This document shows, in pieces, positions 50,706 through 59,844 of a stretch of 64,000 nt of DNA; within the stretch, counting starts at the first letter, position 1, and the number at the start of each line of letters is the position of its first letter. The notes under the pieces are model-generated. The model searched no databases. It saw only the letters and a list, made by a program, of their open reading frames with translations, and was not told where the DNA came from. The stretch is from Simiduia curdlanivorans. GTDB taxonomy: Bacteria > Pseudomonadota > Gammaproteobacteria > Pseudomonadales > Cellvibrionaceae. Made by a program: the position numbers and the translations under genes. The stretch spans positions 2,963,001-3,027,000 of the forward strand of contig NZ_JAUFQG010000004.1 in the NCBI RefSeq assembly GCF_030409605.1. The letters run 5' to 3'.

Positions 50706-51925
50706 GTGTGGATAAATCCTGCTGTGCTGACCAAGCGCGACGCGATCAATCGTCAAGTGAGGCATCTAAGTCCGAGTTAGCCAAGGCTAACGCTAGGGCC
50801 AGCGACAAGTCGGCCAGTTGCTGTGGCTCGAGCGCCACGAACTCAAAACCTGATCAATCAGAAGGCCAGGCGACTGCCGGTTCCTGTTGTCCCTCAGACG
50901 TTGAACACAGCCATGGTCGAGTCGACTACCTGCTGTGGGGCGGTCTTTTTTTGATTTCTCTGCTGTACGGTCTATCGCTTAGCTCTGTTGTCGGTGTCGA
51001 TCACGATGCCGCTTTGTCCATCGCCGCTCACACGGTGTATGAGTTGATCAATACCATGTGGTGGGGCGTGTTACTCGCGGCACTATTCGTTGGCTTATTG
51101 GCTGTGGTGCCTCAAACCTTAATCTTGGGCCTGCTGGGCCAAGGCGGTAGCAAAACCGGCGTTATTAGAGCAACCGCCGCCGGTTTGTTGTTGGACCTGT
51201 GCTCGCACGGCGTGTTGATGGTGGGCATGCAGCTCTACAAGCGCGGTGCCAGCCTGGGTCAAGTGATGGCCTTTTTGATCGCCACGCCTTGGAATTCCCT
51301 GTCGCTCACCATCATCATGGTGGCGTTGATTGGCCTCCAGTGGACCTTGTGCTTCATTTTCTTTTCTTTGTTGATCGCTTTGGTAACGGGATTTTGGATT
51401 GATAGCTTAGTGACGAAGGGCAAGTTGGCGTCAAATCCAAATCATATGGAACTACCGGCTGACTATCGCTGGCGTACCGAGTTTGCTCAAGCCTGGCGGC
51501 GTATAGAGTGGCGCTTTGGCCTTATTCCCGAGTTGTTATGGGGCGGTTTGAAAGGCTCGGCCATGGTGATTCGCTGGCTGTTTGTGGGTGTGTTGCTCGC
51601 GGCAGCGGTGCGGGCTTTTGTGGATGTCTCGGTATTTGCCCAATGGTTCGGTCCAAGTTTGCTCGGTTTGGCCGTGACCCTTGTTGCCGCAACCATTATC
51701 GAGGTTTGCTCTGAGGGCTCGACGCCCCTAGCGGCGGAGCTGGTGACCCGTGCCAGCGCCCCCGGCAATGCCTTTACCTTCATGATGGCCGGGGTGTCGA
51801 CGGACTACACAGAGATTATGTCGCTCAAAGACACGACCCAATCTTGGCGCTTGGCGCTGGCACTGCCGCTGTACACTTTGCCTCAGATTTTACTGGTTGG
51901 TTGGCTGCTTAACACCTTGAGTTAA
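50702..51925 (+). CDS. Putative Cu/Zn efflux permease (SO_0444-like, DUF318 permease)
   Basis: This 407-residue inner-membrane protein has a cytoplasmic N-terminal tail with three vicinal cysteine pairs (7-8, 40-41, 62-63) and His69/His71. About eight membrane segments follow in two halves. LCSHGVLMVGMQLYKRG, ATPWNSLSLT and CSEGSTPLAAELVTRA are typical of the permease family that includes SO_0444 and ArsP relatives. Coupling to a CueR-like regulator supports copper or zinc export; the transport mechanism and true ion are inferred. Confidence 0.83.
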   Translation: MSVDKSCCADQARRDQSSSEASKSELAKANARASDKSASCCGSSATNSKPDQSEGQATAGSCCPSDVEHSHGRVDYLLWGGLFLISLLYGLSLSSVVGVDHDAALSIAAHTVYELINTMWWGVLLAALFVGLLAVVPQTLILGLLGQGGSKTGVIRATAAGLLLDLCSHGVLMVGMQLYKRGASLGQVMAFLIATPWNSLSLTIIMVALIGLQWTLCFIFFSLLIALVTGFWIDSLVTKGKLASNPNHMELPADYRWRTEFAQAWRRIEWRFGLIPELLWGGLKGSAMVIRWLFVGVLLAAAVRAFVDVSVFAQWFGPSLLGLAVTLVAATIIEVCSEGSTPLAAELVTRASAPGNAFTFMMAGVSTDYTEIMSLKDTTQSWRLALALPLYTLPQILLVGWLLNTLS

Positions 51926-51959
51926 CAGACTTTTATCGAAAATCCTCGGTAATTCGGGC

Positions 51960-51988
51960 TTGGTGAGACCCTAAGCCTGAGTTACAAT
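51960..51988 (+). promoter_or_regulatory. Probable prfB-lysS promoter
   Basis: TTGGTG (51960-51965) and TACAAT (51983-51988) are 17 bp apart and 47 bp before the prfB start. Confidence 0.55.
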
Positions 51989-52035
51989 CCGCGCCTTTCG
52001 ATTTAATGTCCATCCAATGGACGCAGTGGAATAGC

Positions 52036-53131
52036 ATGGAAATCAACCCCTACGTATTGGCCCTCAAAGATCTTAAAGCGCGTACTGATGTGCTTAGGGG
52101 GTACCTTTGACTACGCCGAAAAAAAAGAACGCTTAGCGGAAGTCGAATTAGAACTGGCCGAACCCAACGTCTGGAATGACCAGGATCGAGCCCAGGCCTT
52201 AGGTAAAGAGCGCTCGGCACTGGAGTTGGTGGTCAGCACCATTGAAAACCTCGATGCCGGCGTCGCCGATTGCGGCGATCTTTTGGCCATGGCAGCGGAA
52301 GAGGAGGATCAAGATTCTGTCGACGCCGTAGTGGCCGATATTGCCGGGCTCGAAAAGCAGCTGTCTGTGCTGGAGTTTCGGCGCATGTTTTCCGGCGATA
52401 TGGATGCTAACAATGCCTATCTCGATATTCAATCAGGCTCCGGTGGCACAGAGGCACAAGATTGGGCCGAAATGGTGTTGCGCATGTATTTGCGTTGGGG
52501 CGAGGCCAGAGGTTTTAAAACCACCCTTGAAGAAGCCTCCGCCGGCGATGTTGCCGGGATAAAAAGTGCCACCATTTGCTTCGAAGGTGAGTACGCTTTT
52601 GGTTGGTTGCGCACCGAGACTGGTGTTCATCGGCTAGTGCGTAAATCGCCCTTCGACTCGGGCAATCGTCGTCACACCTCGTTTTGCTCTGTGTTCGTTT
52701 CCCCGGAAATTGACGATAATTTTGAGATCGACATTAACCCCTCGGATGTTCGCACCGATACCTATCGTGCTTCCGGTGCTGGTGGTCAGCACGTTAACAA
52801 AACCGACTCTGCGGTGCGTTTAACCCACGTGCCCACCAATACGGTTGTGCAGTGTCAGAGCGAGCGCTCGCAGCATCAAAACCGCGACAAAGCCTGGAAA
52901 ATGCTACGCGCCCGTTTGTACGAATTGGAAATGCAAAAACGTTCGGCGGAAAAGCAAGTGCTCGAAGATGGCAAGTCGGATATTGGCTGGGGTAGTCAGA
53001 TTCGCTCTTACGTTTTGGATGATTCACGCATCAAAGATTTGCGCACCAGCGTTCAAACCAGCAATTGCCAAGCGGTACTGGATGGCGATTTAGATCAATT
53101 TATCGAGGCTAGCCTAAAGGCCGGCCTGTAA
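52036..53131 (+). CDS. prfB: Peptide chain release factor 2, with programmed +1 frameshift
   Basis: RF2 releases chains at UGA and UAA. Translation starts at ATG 52036 and after 24 codons reaches an in-frame TGA (52108-52110) at CTT-TGA-C, preceded by AGGGGG (52096-52101), which acts as an internal Shine-Dalgarno. Ribosomes slip +1 from 52108 to continue at GAC, giving about 364 residues. The later SPF motif (KSPFDSG) and GGQ motif (GAGGQHVNK, with the common Ala before it) are intact. This is the standard autoregulatory shift, not a broken gene. lysS follows. Confidence 0.97.
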
Positions 53132-53151
53132 TTTAGCAACGAGTTCACATC

Positions 53152-54642
53152 ATGAGTAACGACAACCAAACCAACGCCGCACCCGATGAAAACCGTTTAA
53201 TCGCCGAGCGCCGTGCAAAACTTGCCGCCATTCGGGAGCAGGGCAATGCCTTCCCAAACAGTTTTCGCCGCGATCATACCGCTGCTGAATTGCAAGCGGC
53301 CCATGGCGATAAAACCAAGGAGGAGTTGGAAACTTTGGGTTTGGTTGCCTCGGTTGCTGGTCGCGTGATGGCCAAGCGCGGCCCCTTCCTGGTACTGCAA
53401 GATGGCAGCGGTCAAATTCAGTTGTACGCCGATAAGGCGGCGCAGCAAACCTTAAAGGATACAACGGGCCTTTGGGATATTGGCGATTTGGTTGGCGTCA
53501 AAGGCCAGCTGCATAAATCCGGCAAGGGTGATTTGTACGTCAATCTAGGCGAGTTTGAACTATTAACCAAAGCGCTTCGCCCACTACCGGATAAATTTCA
53601 TGGCCTAAGTGATCAAGAAATTCGCTATCGCCAGCGCTATGTGGACTTGATGGTTAACCCGGAAGTTCGCGATGTGTTTCGCACCCGCACAAAAGTGATT
53701 AGCTTCATTCGAAATTATTTAAATCAAGCGGATTTCATGGAAGTGGAAACACCCATGCTGCACGTAATTCCCGGTGGCGCGTCGGCCAAGCCATTTGAAA
53801 CCCATCACAACGCCTTAGATGTTGAAATGTTTTTGCGCATTGCGCCAGAACTTTACTTGAAGCGTTTGGTCGTGGGTGGCTTTGAGCGAGTGTATGAAAT
53901 TAATCGCAATTTCCGCAACGAAGGTTTGTCGACCCGGCACAACCCCGAATTCACCATGCTTGAGTTCTACCAGGCCTATGCTGATTTTAATGATTTAATG
54001 GATTTGACCGAAGACATGCTGCGCAAGTTGGCGCAGGAAGTGTTGGGCTCTACCGCGTTTAATTATCAGGGTACTGATTTTGATTTTGCTCAGCCGTTTA
54101 CCCGTATCTCTGTGGTTGATGCCATTTTAAAACACAACCCACAGATCACCGCCAATCAACTTTGCACGCTAGACAGCGCTGTTGCTTTGGCGAAGTCACT
54201 GAAAATCCCTGTAAAAGATTCCTGGGGTTTAGGTAAGGTTCAGATTGAAATCTTCGACGAAACCACGGAGAGCAAGTTGATTCAGCCGACTTTTATTACC
54301 GAGTACCCGGCTGAAGTATCGCCCTTGGCGCGTCGTAACGACGACAACCCCTTTGTTACAGATCGCTTTGAATTTTTTGTCGGTGGCCGTGAATTGGCCA
54401 ATGGTTTCTCCGAACTTAACGATGCGGAAGATCAGGCCGAGCGCTTTATGGCGCAGGTGCGGGAAAAGGATGCTGGCGATGATGAGGCCATGCACTACGA
54501 CGCCGATTATGTGCGCGCGCTGGAATACGGCTTGCCGCCCACAGCCGGCGAGGGAATTGGTATCGATCGCTTGGTTATGTTATTAACTAACTCGGCGTCG
54601 ATTCGCGATGTATTGCTCTTCCCGCATATGCGACCAGAATGA
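53152..54642 (+). CDS. lysS: Lysyl-tRNA synthetase (class II)
   Basis: This 496-residue enzyme charges tRNA-Lys. The N-terminal OB-fold anticodon-binding domain (about 60-150, VAGRVMAKRGPFLVLQDG) precedes the class II catalytic core: RNEGLSTRHNPEFTMLEFYQAY is motif 2, and GEGIGIDRLVMLLTNS motif 3. The start is ATG 53152, 20 bp after prfB, the conserved prfB-lysS pairing. A strong terminator follows. Confidence 0.98.
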   Translation: MSNDNQTNAAPDENRLIAERRAKLAAIREQGNAFPNSFRRDHTAAELQAAHGDKTKEELETLGLVASVAGRVMAKRGPFLVLQDGSGQIQLYADKAAQQTLKDTTGLWDIGDLVGVKGQLHKSGKGDLYVNLGEFELLTKALRPLPDKFHGLSDQEIRYRQRYVDLMVNPEVRDVFRTRTKVISFIRNYLNQADFMEVETPMLHVIPGGASAKPFETHHNALDVEMFLRIAPELYLKRLVVGGFERVYEINRNFRNEGLSTRHNPEFTMLEFYQAYADFNDLMDLTEDMLRKLAQEVLGSTAFNYQGTDFDFAQPFTRISVVDAILKHNPQITANQLCTLDSAVALAKSLKIPVKDSWGLGKVQIEIFDETTESKLIQPTFITEYPAEVSPLARRNDDNPFVTDRFEFFVGGRELANGFSELNDAEDQAERFMAQVREKDAGDDEAMHYDADYVRALEYGLPPTAGEGIGIDRLVMLLTNSASIRDVLLFPHMRPE

Positions 54643-54656
54643 GTGATTGTTTAATT

Positions 54657-54682
54657 AAAAGCCGCATTGCGGCTTTTTTTTC
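54657..54682 (+). terminator. Intrinsic terminator after lysS
   Basis: AAAAGCCGC (54657-54665) and GCGGCTTTT (54669-54677) form a perfect 9-bp stem with loop ATT and a long T-run. Confidence 0.93.
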
Positions 54683-54706
54683 GAGGTTACAAACAGAGAC
54701 AGTTTG

Positions 54707-55405
54707 ATGAGCTTTGACTTAAGTCGTATTGATGCATCTTGGCGTCGTATCATGGAACCCGCACTGGCGACGCCAGCCATGGTAAAACTCGATCAGTTTT
54801 TACAGGTGGAGCTAAGCCAAGGCAAGGTTATCTATCCAGCGCAAGTGCATTGGTTCAAGGCTTTCGAGATGACGCCCTTAGCGACCATAAAAGTGGTGAT
54901 TGTCGGTCAAGACCCTTATCACGGCGCTGGGCAGGCGCACGGCTTAAGTTTTAGTGTGCCGGAGTCTCTTGCACTTCCGCCTAGCTTGAAAAATATTTTT
55001 AAAGAGATTAGCGGCGCTTCGGCGCACTCCGCTAATGGTGATTTAAGTGCTTGGGCTGAGCAGGGGGTGTTTCTTCTCAATGCCGCGTTAACGGTGGAGG
55101 AGGGCAAGGCTGGGTCTCATGCGAAGAAGGGCTGGTTAGAGTTTACGGAGAGCTGTTTGCGCGCCGTTAATGAACAGTGTTCAAAGGTGGTATTTTTGGC
55201 CTGGGGCAGGTTTGCGCACAAACTTTGTGCCGGCGTCGACCAAGCTAAACATGTGGTCATTAAAACGTCGCACCCAAGCCCTTTGGGTGCCTATAAATCT
55301 GGCGCAGATTTTTCGGCGTTTTTAGGTTCGGGTTGTTTTGAGCAAGCCAATAAGCAGTTATCAGCTTGGAGCAAAACACCGATTCGTTGGCGTGTGGGCG
55401 AATAA
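54707..55405 (+). CDS. ung: Uracil-DNA glycosylase Ung
   Basis: This 232-residue family 1 enzyme removes uracil from DNA. The water-activating loop GQDPYHG is at 67-73 (Asp69), and the DNA-intercalating loop HPSPLGAY lies near the C-terminus; NAALTVEEG is also typical. ATG 54707 is used rather than the adjacent TTG. It is convergent with the HDOD gene; a weak shared hairpin lies between them. Confidence 0.97.
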   Translation: MSFDLSRIDASWRRIMEPALATPAMVKLDQFLQVELSQGKVIYPAQVHWFKAFEMTPLATIKVVIVGQDPYHGAGQAHGLSFSVPESLALPPSLKNIFKEISGASAHSANGDLSAWAEQGVFLLNAALTVEEGKAGSHAKKGWLEFTESCLRAVNEQCSKVVFLAWGRFAHKLCAGVDQAKHVVIKTSHPSPLGAYKSGADFSAFLGSGCFEQANKQLSAWSKTPIRWRVGE

Positions 55406-55407
55406 AC

Positions 55408-55440
55408 AAGCCAAAAGTATTTAACACCATTGGCTTTTGT
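55408..55440. terminator. Possible bidirectional terminator between ung and the HDOD gene
   Basis: AAGCCAA (55408-55414) and TTGGCTT (55430-55436) form a 7-bp stem with a 15-base loop. A TTTTGTT stretch follows on the plus side and A-rich sequence precedes it. The long loop makes it weak. Confidence 0.45.
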
Positions 55441-55469
55441 TGCGGAATTGGCGCTGAGAAGCTCGCTCG

Positions 55470-56306
55470 TTATTGAAGTAGCGCCATAGCGGCTTCCATT
55501 TCGGCACTTAAATCATCGGCATCCGCTGATTCCATATCTGAATCCAAACCGAGGCGAGCAAAGGAGGCGACGCTGGAATAATCAATTTGCGCCAAGGGGT
55601 GGTTCGAACCCATATAACTCTGCAGCATGGCAACGGTGACAATATCGGCATAATCGGCTTCTTTGTTATCTCGATCGAACTGCACATGCTGAGTCGGAAT
55701 GTGGATCAGTTGTTCGGGAAAGTCCCAGCGCTTTAAAATTCTGTCGCCGAGCGGGCCTTGCAGCTGCTCTATCACGGTATCGAGGGTAAAACTATCGCGC
55801 ATGAGCGCTGGGTTTTCCTCGGCATACGTCAGTATGGGCAGCACGCCGATGCGATGCACGAGGCCCGCCAGGGTTGCTTGGTCGGGTCGGAGTTTGGTTC
55901 TGTGTTTGCATAACACATGGCAGATCCCGGCAATTTCACTCGAACGGGTCCACACTTCGCGCATGCGCTTGTCGACTAGGTCTGTGGTGGCTTGGAACAT
56001 TTGCGACATGGCTAAACCGGTGGCGATGTTACATGTGTATTCAATACCAAGCCGCGCTAAGGCCATTTTTAGATCGGTGATTTCTTTGCTGCCGCGCAGT
56101 AGTGGGCTATTGGCCACCTTGATTAACCGAGCAGTTAAGGCGGCGTCGCTGCCAATGACTTTGCCGAGCTCATTGATGCTCGCGTCGGGATCTTCCGCAA
56201 CTTCGCGCACCCTTAATGCGACTTCGGGTAGGGTGGGGAGCACGAGTCGATCGGCCTCAAGCGCTGAAATGATGTCTTGACTCACTTTTTCGGCCAGTTG
56301 GCTCAT
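55470..56306 (-). CDS. HDOD-domain signalling protein
   Basis: This 278-residue cytoplasmic protein is almost entirely one HDOD domain (about 15-215): LPTLPEVALRVREVAEDPDASINELGKVIGSDAALTARLIKVANSP is the family opening. HDOD lacks full HD phosphohydrolase residues and is usually a scaffold in regulation of motility, stress or cell cycle. The acidic C-terminus (about 255-278) is distinctive. It is downstream of ygfZ on the same strand, with 34 bp between them, as in Pseudomonas. The partner is unknown. Confidence 0.9.
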   Translation of the reverse strand: MSQLAEKVSQDIISALEADRLVLPTLPEVALRVREVAEDPDASINELGKVIGSDAALTARLIKVANSPLLRGSKEITDLKMALARLGIEYTCNIATGLAMSQMFQATTDLVDKRMREVWTRSSEIAGICHVLCKHRTKLRPDQATLAGLVHRIGVLPILTYAEENPALMRDSFTLDTVIEQLQGPLGDRILKRWDFPEQLIHIPTQHVQFDRDNKEADYADIVTVAMLQSYMGSNHPLAQIDYSSVASFARLGLDSDMESADADDLSAEMEAAMALLQ

Positions 56307-56340
56307 ACCTATACTCCAGAGTAATAATTTGCGATAAAAG

Positions 56341-57363
56341 TTACTTGTTTATAGCATAAGGTAGCTCGAATCGACTGAGTTTTTCGGCCTTTTCAGTGGC
56401 TAAGTGCAAATTGTTGTCGGCCAAATCAATTTTTAGGTCTGCCAATATCAGCCACTCATTTTGGCCTGACTGGGCTCGCCAGAGTAGTTTCCCAGCCGCT
56501 GTGCTATCGGCGTTAATAATGCAGCCGAGCTCAGGCGCCGACTCGCTCTCCAGCTTAAAGCCGTATAGATGGGATTTAGCTGTCGCTTTGTAGTGCATGC
56601 GGGCGACCACTTCTTGCCCCGTGTAGCAGCCCTTCCTAAAGCTTATGGCGTCGATAAATTGGTGGTTGATATGATGCGGTGTAAATTGCTCCCGTGTTGA
56701 TTCATCTACCCAAGCTATGCCTTGCTCGATAAGAAACTTTTGCCAGTGGCGCCAGCCGCCCAGGGTTGGGCGCCAGCTCTTAAGTATCTCGCTGGCCGCT
56801 GCAGTATCAACACTGATTAACAAGTCGCGGCTATTTAGCCTTAACAAGTGATTGTTTGCCGATGTTGCGGCTTGCCAGCGCTCTTGTGGTATTTGTGTGT
56901 GATCAAAAGCGCTTTGCAGGGAGGGGCTGCTTGCGGACGGATCACCTTGAACGAGAAGTAGCTGCGTGTCCGGCACGGGGTTTAAGCTCGCCTTGGAAAA
57001 TACCAAGTATTTTTTCAAGTTGGTGACAAGAGCTTCGGCATTGTTGGCCGGCATAATTAATCGGGCGCCATTTGCGTGTGTCGGTAGTGCGATGAGTGTT
57101 CCGAGCACCCGGCCTTTGGGTGTGCAGTGGTCTGCGATGAAGCCGTATCCTCTTTCAAGCAGTTTAGTGTCTTGGGTTATCTGACCTTGGAGAAATTTGT
57201 AGGCATCCGGACCTTCGAGATCAAAGGCGGTGAGTCCGCTCAGTAGGGTTAGGCAAGGCGCTTCCGATGATGGGAAGGGGTTGGCGGTGAAATACTGCGC
57301 CGTGTCGTCAGGTGACATCACAGCACCTTTATCTGTCAGTAATTGCCGCCAGCTGTCTATCAT
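56341..57363 (-). CDS. ygfZ: Folate-binding protein YgfZ (Fe-S cluster maintenance)
   Basis: This 340-residue protein resembles the T-protein-like YgfZ/IBA57 family, which helps certain Fe-S enzymes such as MiaB keep their clusters with tetrahydrofolate. The signature KGCYTGQE is at 244-251 with the essential Cys246. LTAFDLEGPDAYKFLQGQITQD is the typical N-terminal region. It is divergent from sdhE with 133 bp between starts, the conserved gammaproteobacterial arrangement. Confidence 0.94.
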   Translation of the reverse strand: MIDSWRQLLTDKGAVMSPDDTAQYFTANPFPSSEAPCLTLLSGLTAFDLEGPDAYKFLQGQITQDTKLLERGYGFIADHCTPKGRVLGTLIALPTHANGARLIMPANNAEALVTNLKKYLVFSKASLNPVPDTQLLLVQGDPSASSPSLQSAFDHTQIPQERWQAATSANNHLLRLNSRDLLISVDTAAASEILKSWRPTLGGWRHWQKFLIEQGIAWVDESTREQFTPHHINHQFIDAISFRKGCYTGQEVVARMHYKATAKSHLYGFKLESESAPELGCIINADSTAAGKLLWRAQSGQNEWLILADLKIDLADNNLHLATEKAEKLSRFELPYAINK

Positions 57364-57419
57364 TTAACTATTGTCCGTATCAGAAGTGGGTTGCGGGTGA
57401 AATGCAGAACCTAGGCCGC

Positions 57420-57425
57420 TATAAT
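57420..57425 (+). promoter_or_regulatory. Possible -10 element of sdhE
   Basis: A consensus TATAAT lies 71 bp before the sdhE start. No good -35 is found at normal spacing. Confidence 0.35.
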
Positions 57426-57496
57426 GCCAATCGCTTGCGCTTTGGCAAGCGCGAATTAACCGAAACATGCTGGAGTAGGTTGGGTTGGAGGTTGTA

Positions 57497-57745
57497 GTGG
57501 ATAGAAATCGCTTGTTTTGGGGTAGTCGCCGGGGAATGTTAGAGCTCGATCTGGTTTTATTGCCCTTTTTGGATAATGTCTATCCCAGCCTTGCTCAAGA
57601 GGACAAAGAGCGCTATTGGAAACTGTTGGAGTCTGAGGATCAGGATATGTTCGGCTGGTTTTTAAAGCGCATGGACCCGGAAGACAAGGAAATGTTAAAA
57701 ATTGTCGAAATCATTCGCAACAATACAGGGCTCCAACCTAGCTGA
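57497..57745 (+). CDS. sdhE: FAD assembly factor SdhE
   Basis: This 82-residue helical protein promotes covalent flavin attachment to succinate dehydrogenase. The essential RGM motif occurs in WGSRRGMLELD, and the family's acidic FLKRMDPEDKEMLKIVEII follows. The start GTG 57497 has GGAGG five bases upstream; TTG 57485 is a poorer choice. It is followed by an overlapping ygfX-like gene, the pair once proposed as the CptAB toxin-antitoxin system. Confidence 0.94.
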   Translation: MDRNRLFWGSRRGMLELDLVLLPFLDNVYPSLAQEDKERYWKLLESEDQDMFGWFLKRMDPEDKEMLKIVEIIRNNTGLQPS

Positions 57746-58217
57746 GTTAAGCGCCATCTCACTCGCGCCTGCACGCCAGGAGCAGTATTACAAAGGCAGC
57801 TTACTCGGGCTTGTGTTGCTGCCTACTTTTCTACTCTTTTTCCCCTACATTGAATTTTGGTTTGGTGGCAGCGGTTATCATCTTCTGGCAACCTTCAGTG
57901 TACGAAGCATTGCTCTTCTGATTGCGCTTGGTTGTTTTATTTTGGCGCTGTTTGCCTATCTCGTTTATCTTTCTGTAAGCCCGCTCAACCGCGGTATTAC
58001 CGATCAATATTTGCGTAAAAATGACGTGGGGTGGTGGCTTGGTGCTGGCAGTCAGTGGCGTCCAGTAACTCTGACCGGCGAGGCGTTGATTAGCTTTTGG
58101 CTGATAGTATTAAAAGTTCGTTGTCAGGGCTCGAGCCGCTCGCGCTATGTCTGGTTATGGCAGGATGCTGTGGGTGCGGGCACCCACAGAAAATTGCGCT
58201 TGTTGTTGCGCCAATAA
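57702..58217 (+). CDS. YgfX-like membrane protein (CptA family)
   Basis: This protein of up to 171 residues has two membrane segments (about 32-50 and 65-92), then a soluble C-terminal part (GWWLGAGSQWRPVTLTGEALISFWLIVLKV). Length, topology and position after sdhE match YgfX. The start TTG 57702 would make it overlap sdhE by 44 bp. No clear ATG or GTG with a ribosome-binding site was found further in, so the N-terminus is uncertain. It is convergent with nadB (one base between). Confidence 0.72.
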   Translation: MSKSFATIQGSNLAELSAISLAPARQEQYYKGSLLGLVLLPTFLLFFPYIEFWFGGSGYHLLATFSVRSIALLIALGCFILALFAYLVYLSVSPLNRGITDQYLRKNDVGWWLGAGSQWRPVTLTGEALISFWLIVLKVRCQGSSRSRYVWLWQDAVGAGTHRKLRLLLRQ

Positions 58218-58218
58218 T

Positions 58219-59844
58219 TTATTGGTCGCCAGAGACGAATATGTCTTGTGCGGCGAAGTTGGTTGGCACCAAAATTGTGTCCCGCGCTATGTGCGCGGTT
58301 TCTGGGTGGTCTAAGGAAAAATGTAGGCCGCGACTCTCTTTGCGCTCCATCGCCGAGCGAATAATCAGCTCAGCCACCATGGCAAGATTGCGCAGTTCAA
58401 TCAGGTCGCCGCGCACTTTGTAGTTGCTGTAATAGTCGGCAATTTCGCGCTTGAGTAATTTTATTCTATGAGTGGCGCGCTCTAACCGTTTCTGGGTTCT
58501 CACAATGCCAACGTAATCCCACATGAAGCGGCGCAGCTCATCCCAGTTGTGAGAAATGACAACATCTTCATCAGAATCCGTTACTCGGGATTCATCCCAG
58601 GCGGGTGCGGGATTGCCGAAGGGGATAGTTGTCAATTTTGCTTCGATATCCATCGCTGCGGATTGGGCGTAGACGATGCACTCAAGTAGGGAGTTTGAGG
58701 CCATGCGATTGGCGCCATGCAGCCCGGTAAACGACGTTTCGCCGATGGCATAGAGGTTCATCAGGTCTGTTTGGCCATTGGCATCAACCACAATGCCACC
58801 GCAGGTGTAATGCGCCGCCGGCACCACGGGAATAGGCTCTTTGGTGATATCGATACCAAATTCAAGGCAGCGTGCTTTCACCGTGGGAAAGTGCTCGCTA
58901 ATGAAAGCGGCTGGCTTGTGGCTGATATCTAAATACAGGCAGTCGGCGCCGAGGCGCTTCATTTCATGGTCGATGGCGCGGGCGACAATGTCTCTGGGCG
59001 CCAGCTCTTCGCGTTGATCGAACAGGTGCATAAAGCGCTGGCCGTTAGGCAGTTTCAAATGTGCACCTTCACCGCGCAACGCCTCCGTAATCAGGAAGGA
59101 CTTTGCCTTGGGGTGAAAAAGGCAGGTGGGATGGAATTGGTTGAACTCCATGTTGCCAACTCTACAGCCGGCGCGCCAAGCCATGGCAATACCGTCGCCT
59201 GAGGCGCCATCTGGGTTCGAGGTATACAGGTAAACTTTACTGGCGCCGCCGGTGGCAAGTACCACGGCTTTGGCGTGGAAGGCATGTACGTGGTCATCGC
59301 CGTGGTTATAGACATAGGCGCCAGTGCAGCGCAGCTTGCGCGAACTGGGGTCGGGTTGGGAAATCAGGTCTAGGGCAATGAATTTTTCCAGCAGGGTAAT
59401 ATTGCCATGTTCCCTAACCCGCTCGATTAGGCTGCTGAGTACGGCCCGTCCGGTGGCGTCGGCGGAGTGGATAATGCGTCTATGGCTGTGGCCACCTTCC
59501 TGCGTTAGGTGGTAGTTATCGGCGCTAGGGTCTTTGGTGAAATCCACACCTTGGTGAATGAGCCAGTCAATGGCTGCCTTACTTCTTTCCACGGTAAAGC
59601 GCACGGCATCTGGATGACACAGGCCGCCGCCGGCCGCCAAGGTGTCGGTAACGTGAGCATCAATGCTGTCTTGATCGTCTAATACGGCCGCTATGCCTCC
59701 TTGTGCAAACCAGGTCGAGCCCTCGTGCAGTTGGCCTTTGCTAAGAACGGCAACTTTTGCCTGGTCGGCCAAATGCAAAGCGAGGGACAGGCCGGCGGCA
59801 CCACTGCCAATTACCAAGACGTCGTATTGATGCTGTGTTGTCAT
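58219..59844 (-). CDS. nadB: L-aspartate oxidase NadB
   Basis: This 541-residue flavoprotein oxidises aspartate to iminoaspartate, the first step of NAD synthesis. The FAD-binding GSGAAGLSLALHLA is near the N-terminus, followed by GSTWFAQGGIAAVLDDQDSIDAHV, SLLIER-type SSLIERVREHG and HYTCGGIVVD. The frame is open 25 codons further, but ATG 59844 (MTTQHQYDVLVIG) matches homologues; its ribosome-binding site is weak. It is divergent from rpoE, as in E. coli and Pseudomonas. Confidence 0.95.
   Translation of the reverse strand: MTTQHQYDVLVIGSGAAGLSLALHLADQAKVAVLSKGQLHEGSTWFAQGGIAAVLDDQDSIDAHVTDTLAAGGGLCHPDAVRFTVERSKAAIDWLIHQGVDFTKDPSADNYHLTQEGGHSHRRIIHSADATGRAVLSSLIERVREHGNITLLEKFIALDLISQPDPSSRKLRCTGAYVYNHGDDHVHAFHAKAVVLATGGASKVYLYTSNPDGASGDGIAMAWRAGCRVGNMEFNQFHPTCLFHPKAKSFLITEALRGEGAHLKLPNGQRFMHLFDQREELAPRDIVARAIDHEMKRLGADCLYLDISHKPAAFISEHFPTVKARCLEFGIDITKEPIPVVPAAHYTCGGIVVDANGQTDLMNLYAIGETSFTGLHGANRMASNSLLECIVYAQSAAMDIEAKLTTIPFGNPAPAWDESRVTDSDEDVVISHNWDELRRFMWDYVGIVRTQKRLERATHRIKLLKREIADYYSNYKVRGDLIELRNLAMVAELIIRSAMERKESRGLHFSLDHPETAHIARDTILVPTNFAAQDIFVSGDQ

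Noticed and set aside
52088..52110. prfB as a frameshifted pseudogene
   Set aside because: The AGGGGG and CTT-TGA-C arrangement is the known programmed frameshift, and all RF2 motifs downstream are intact.
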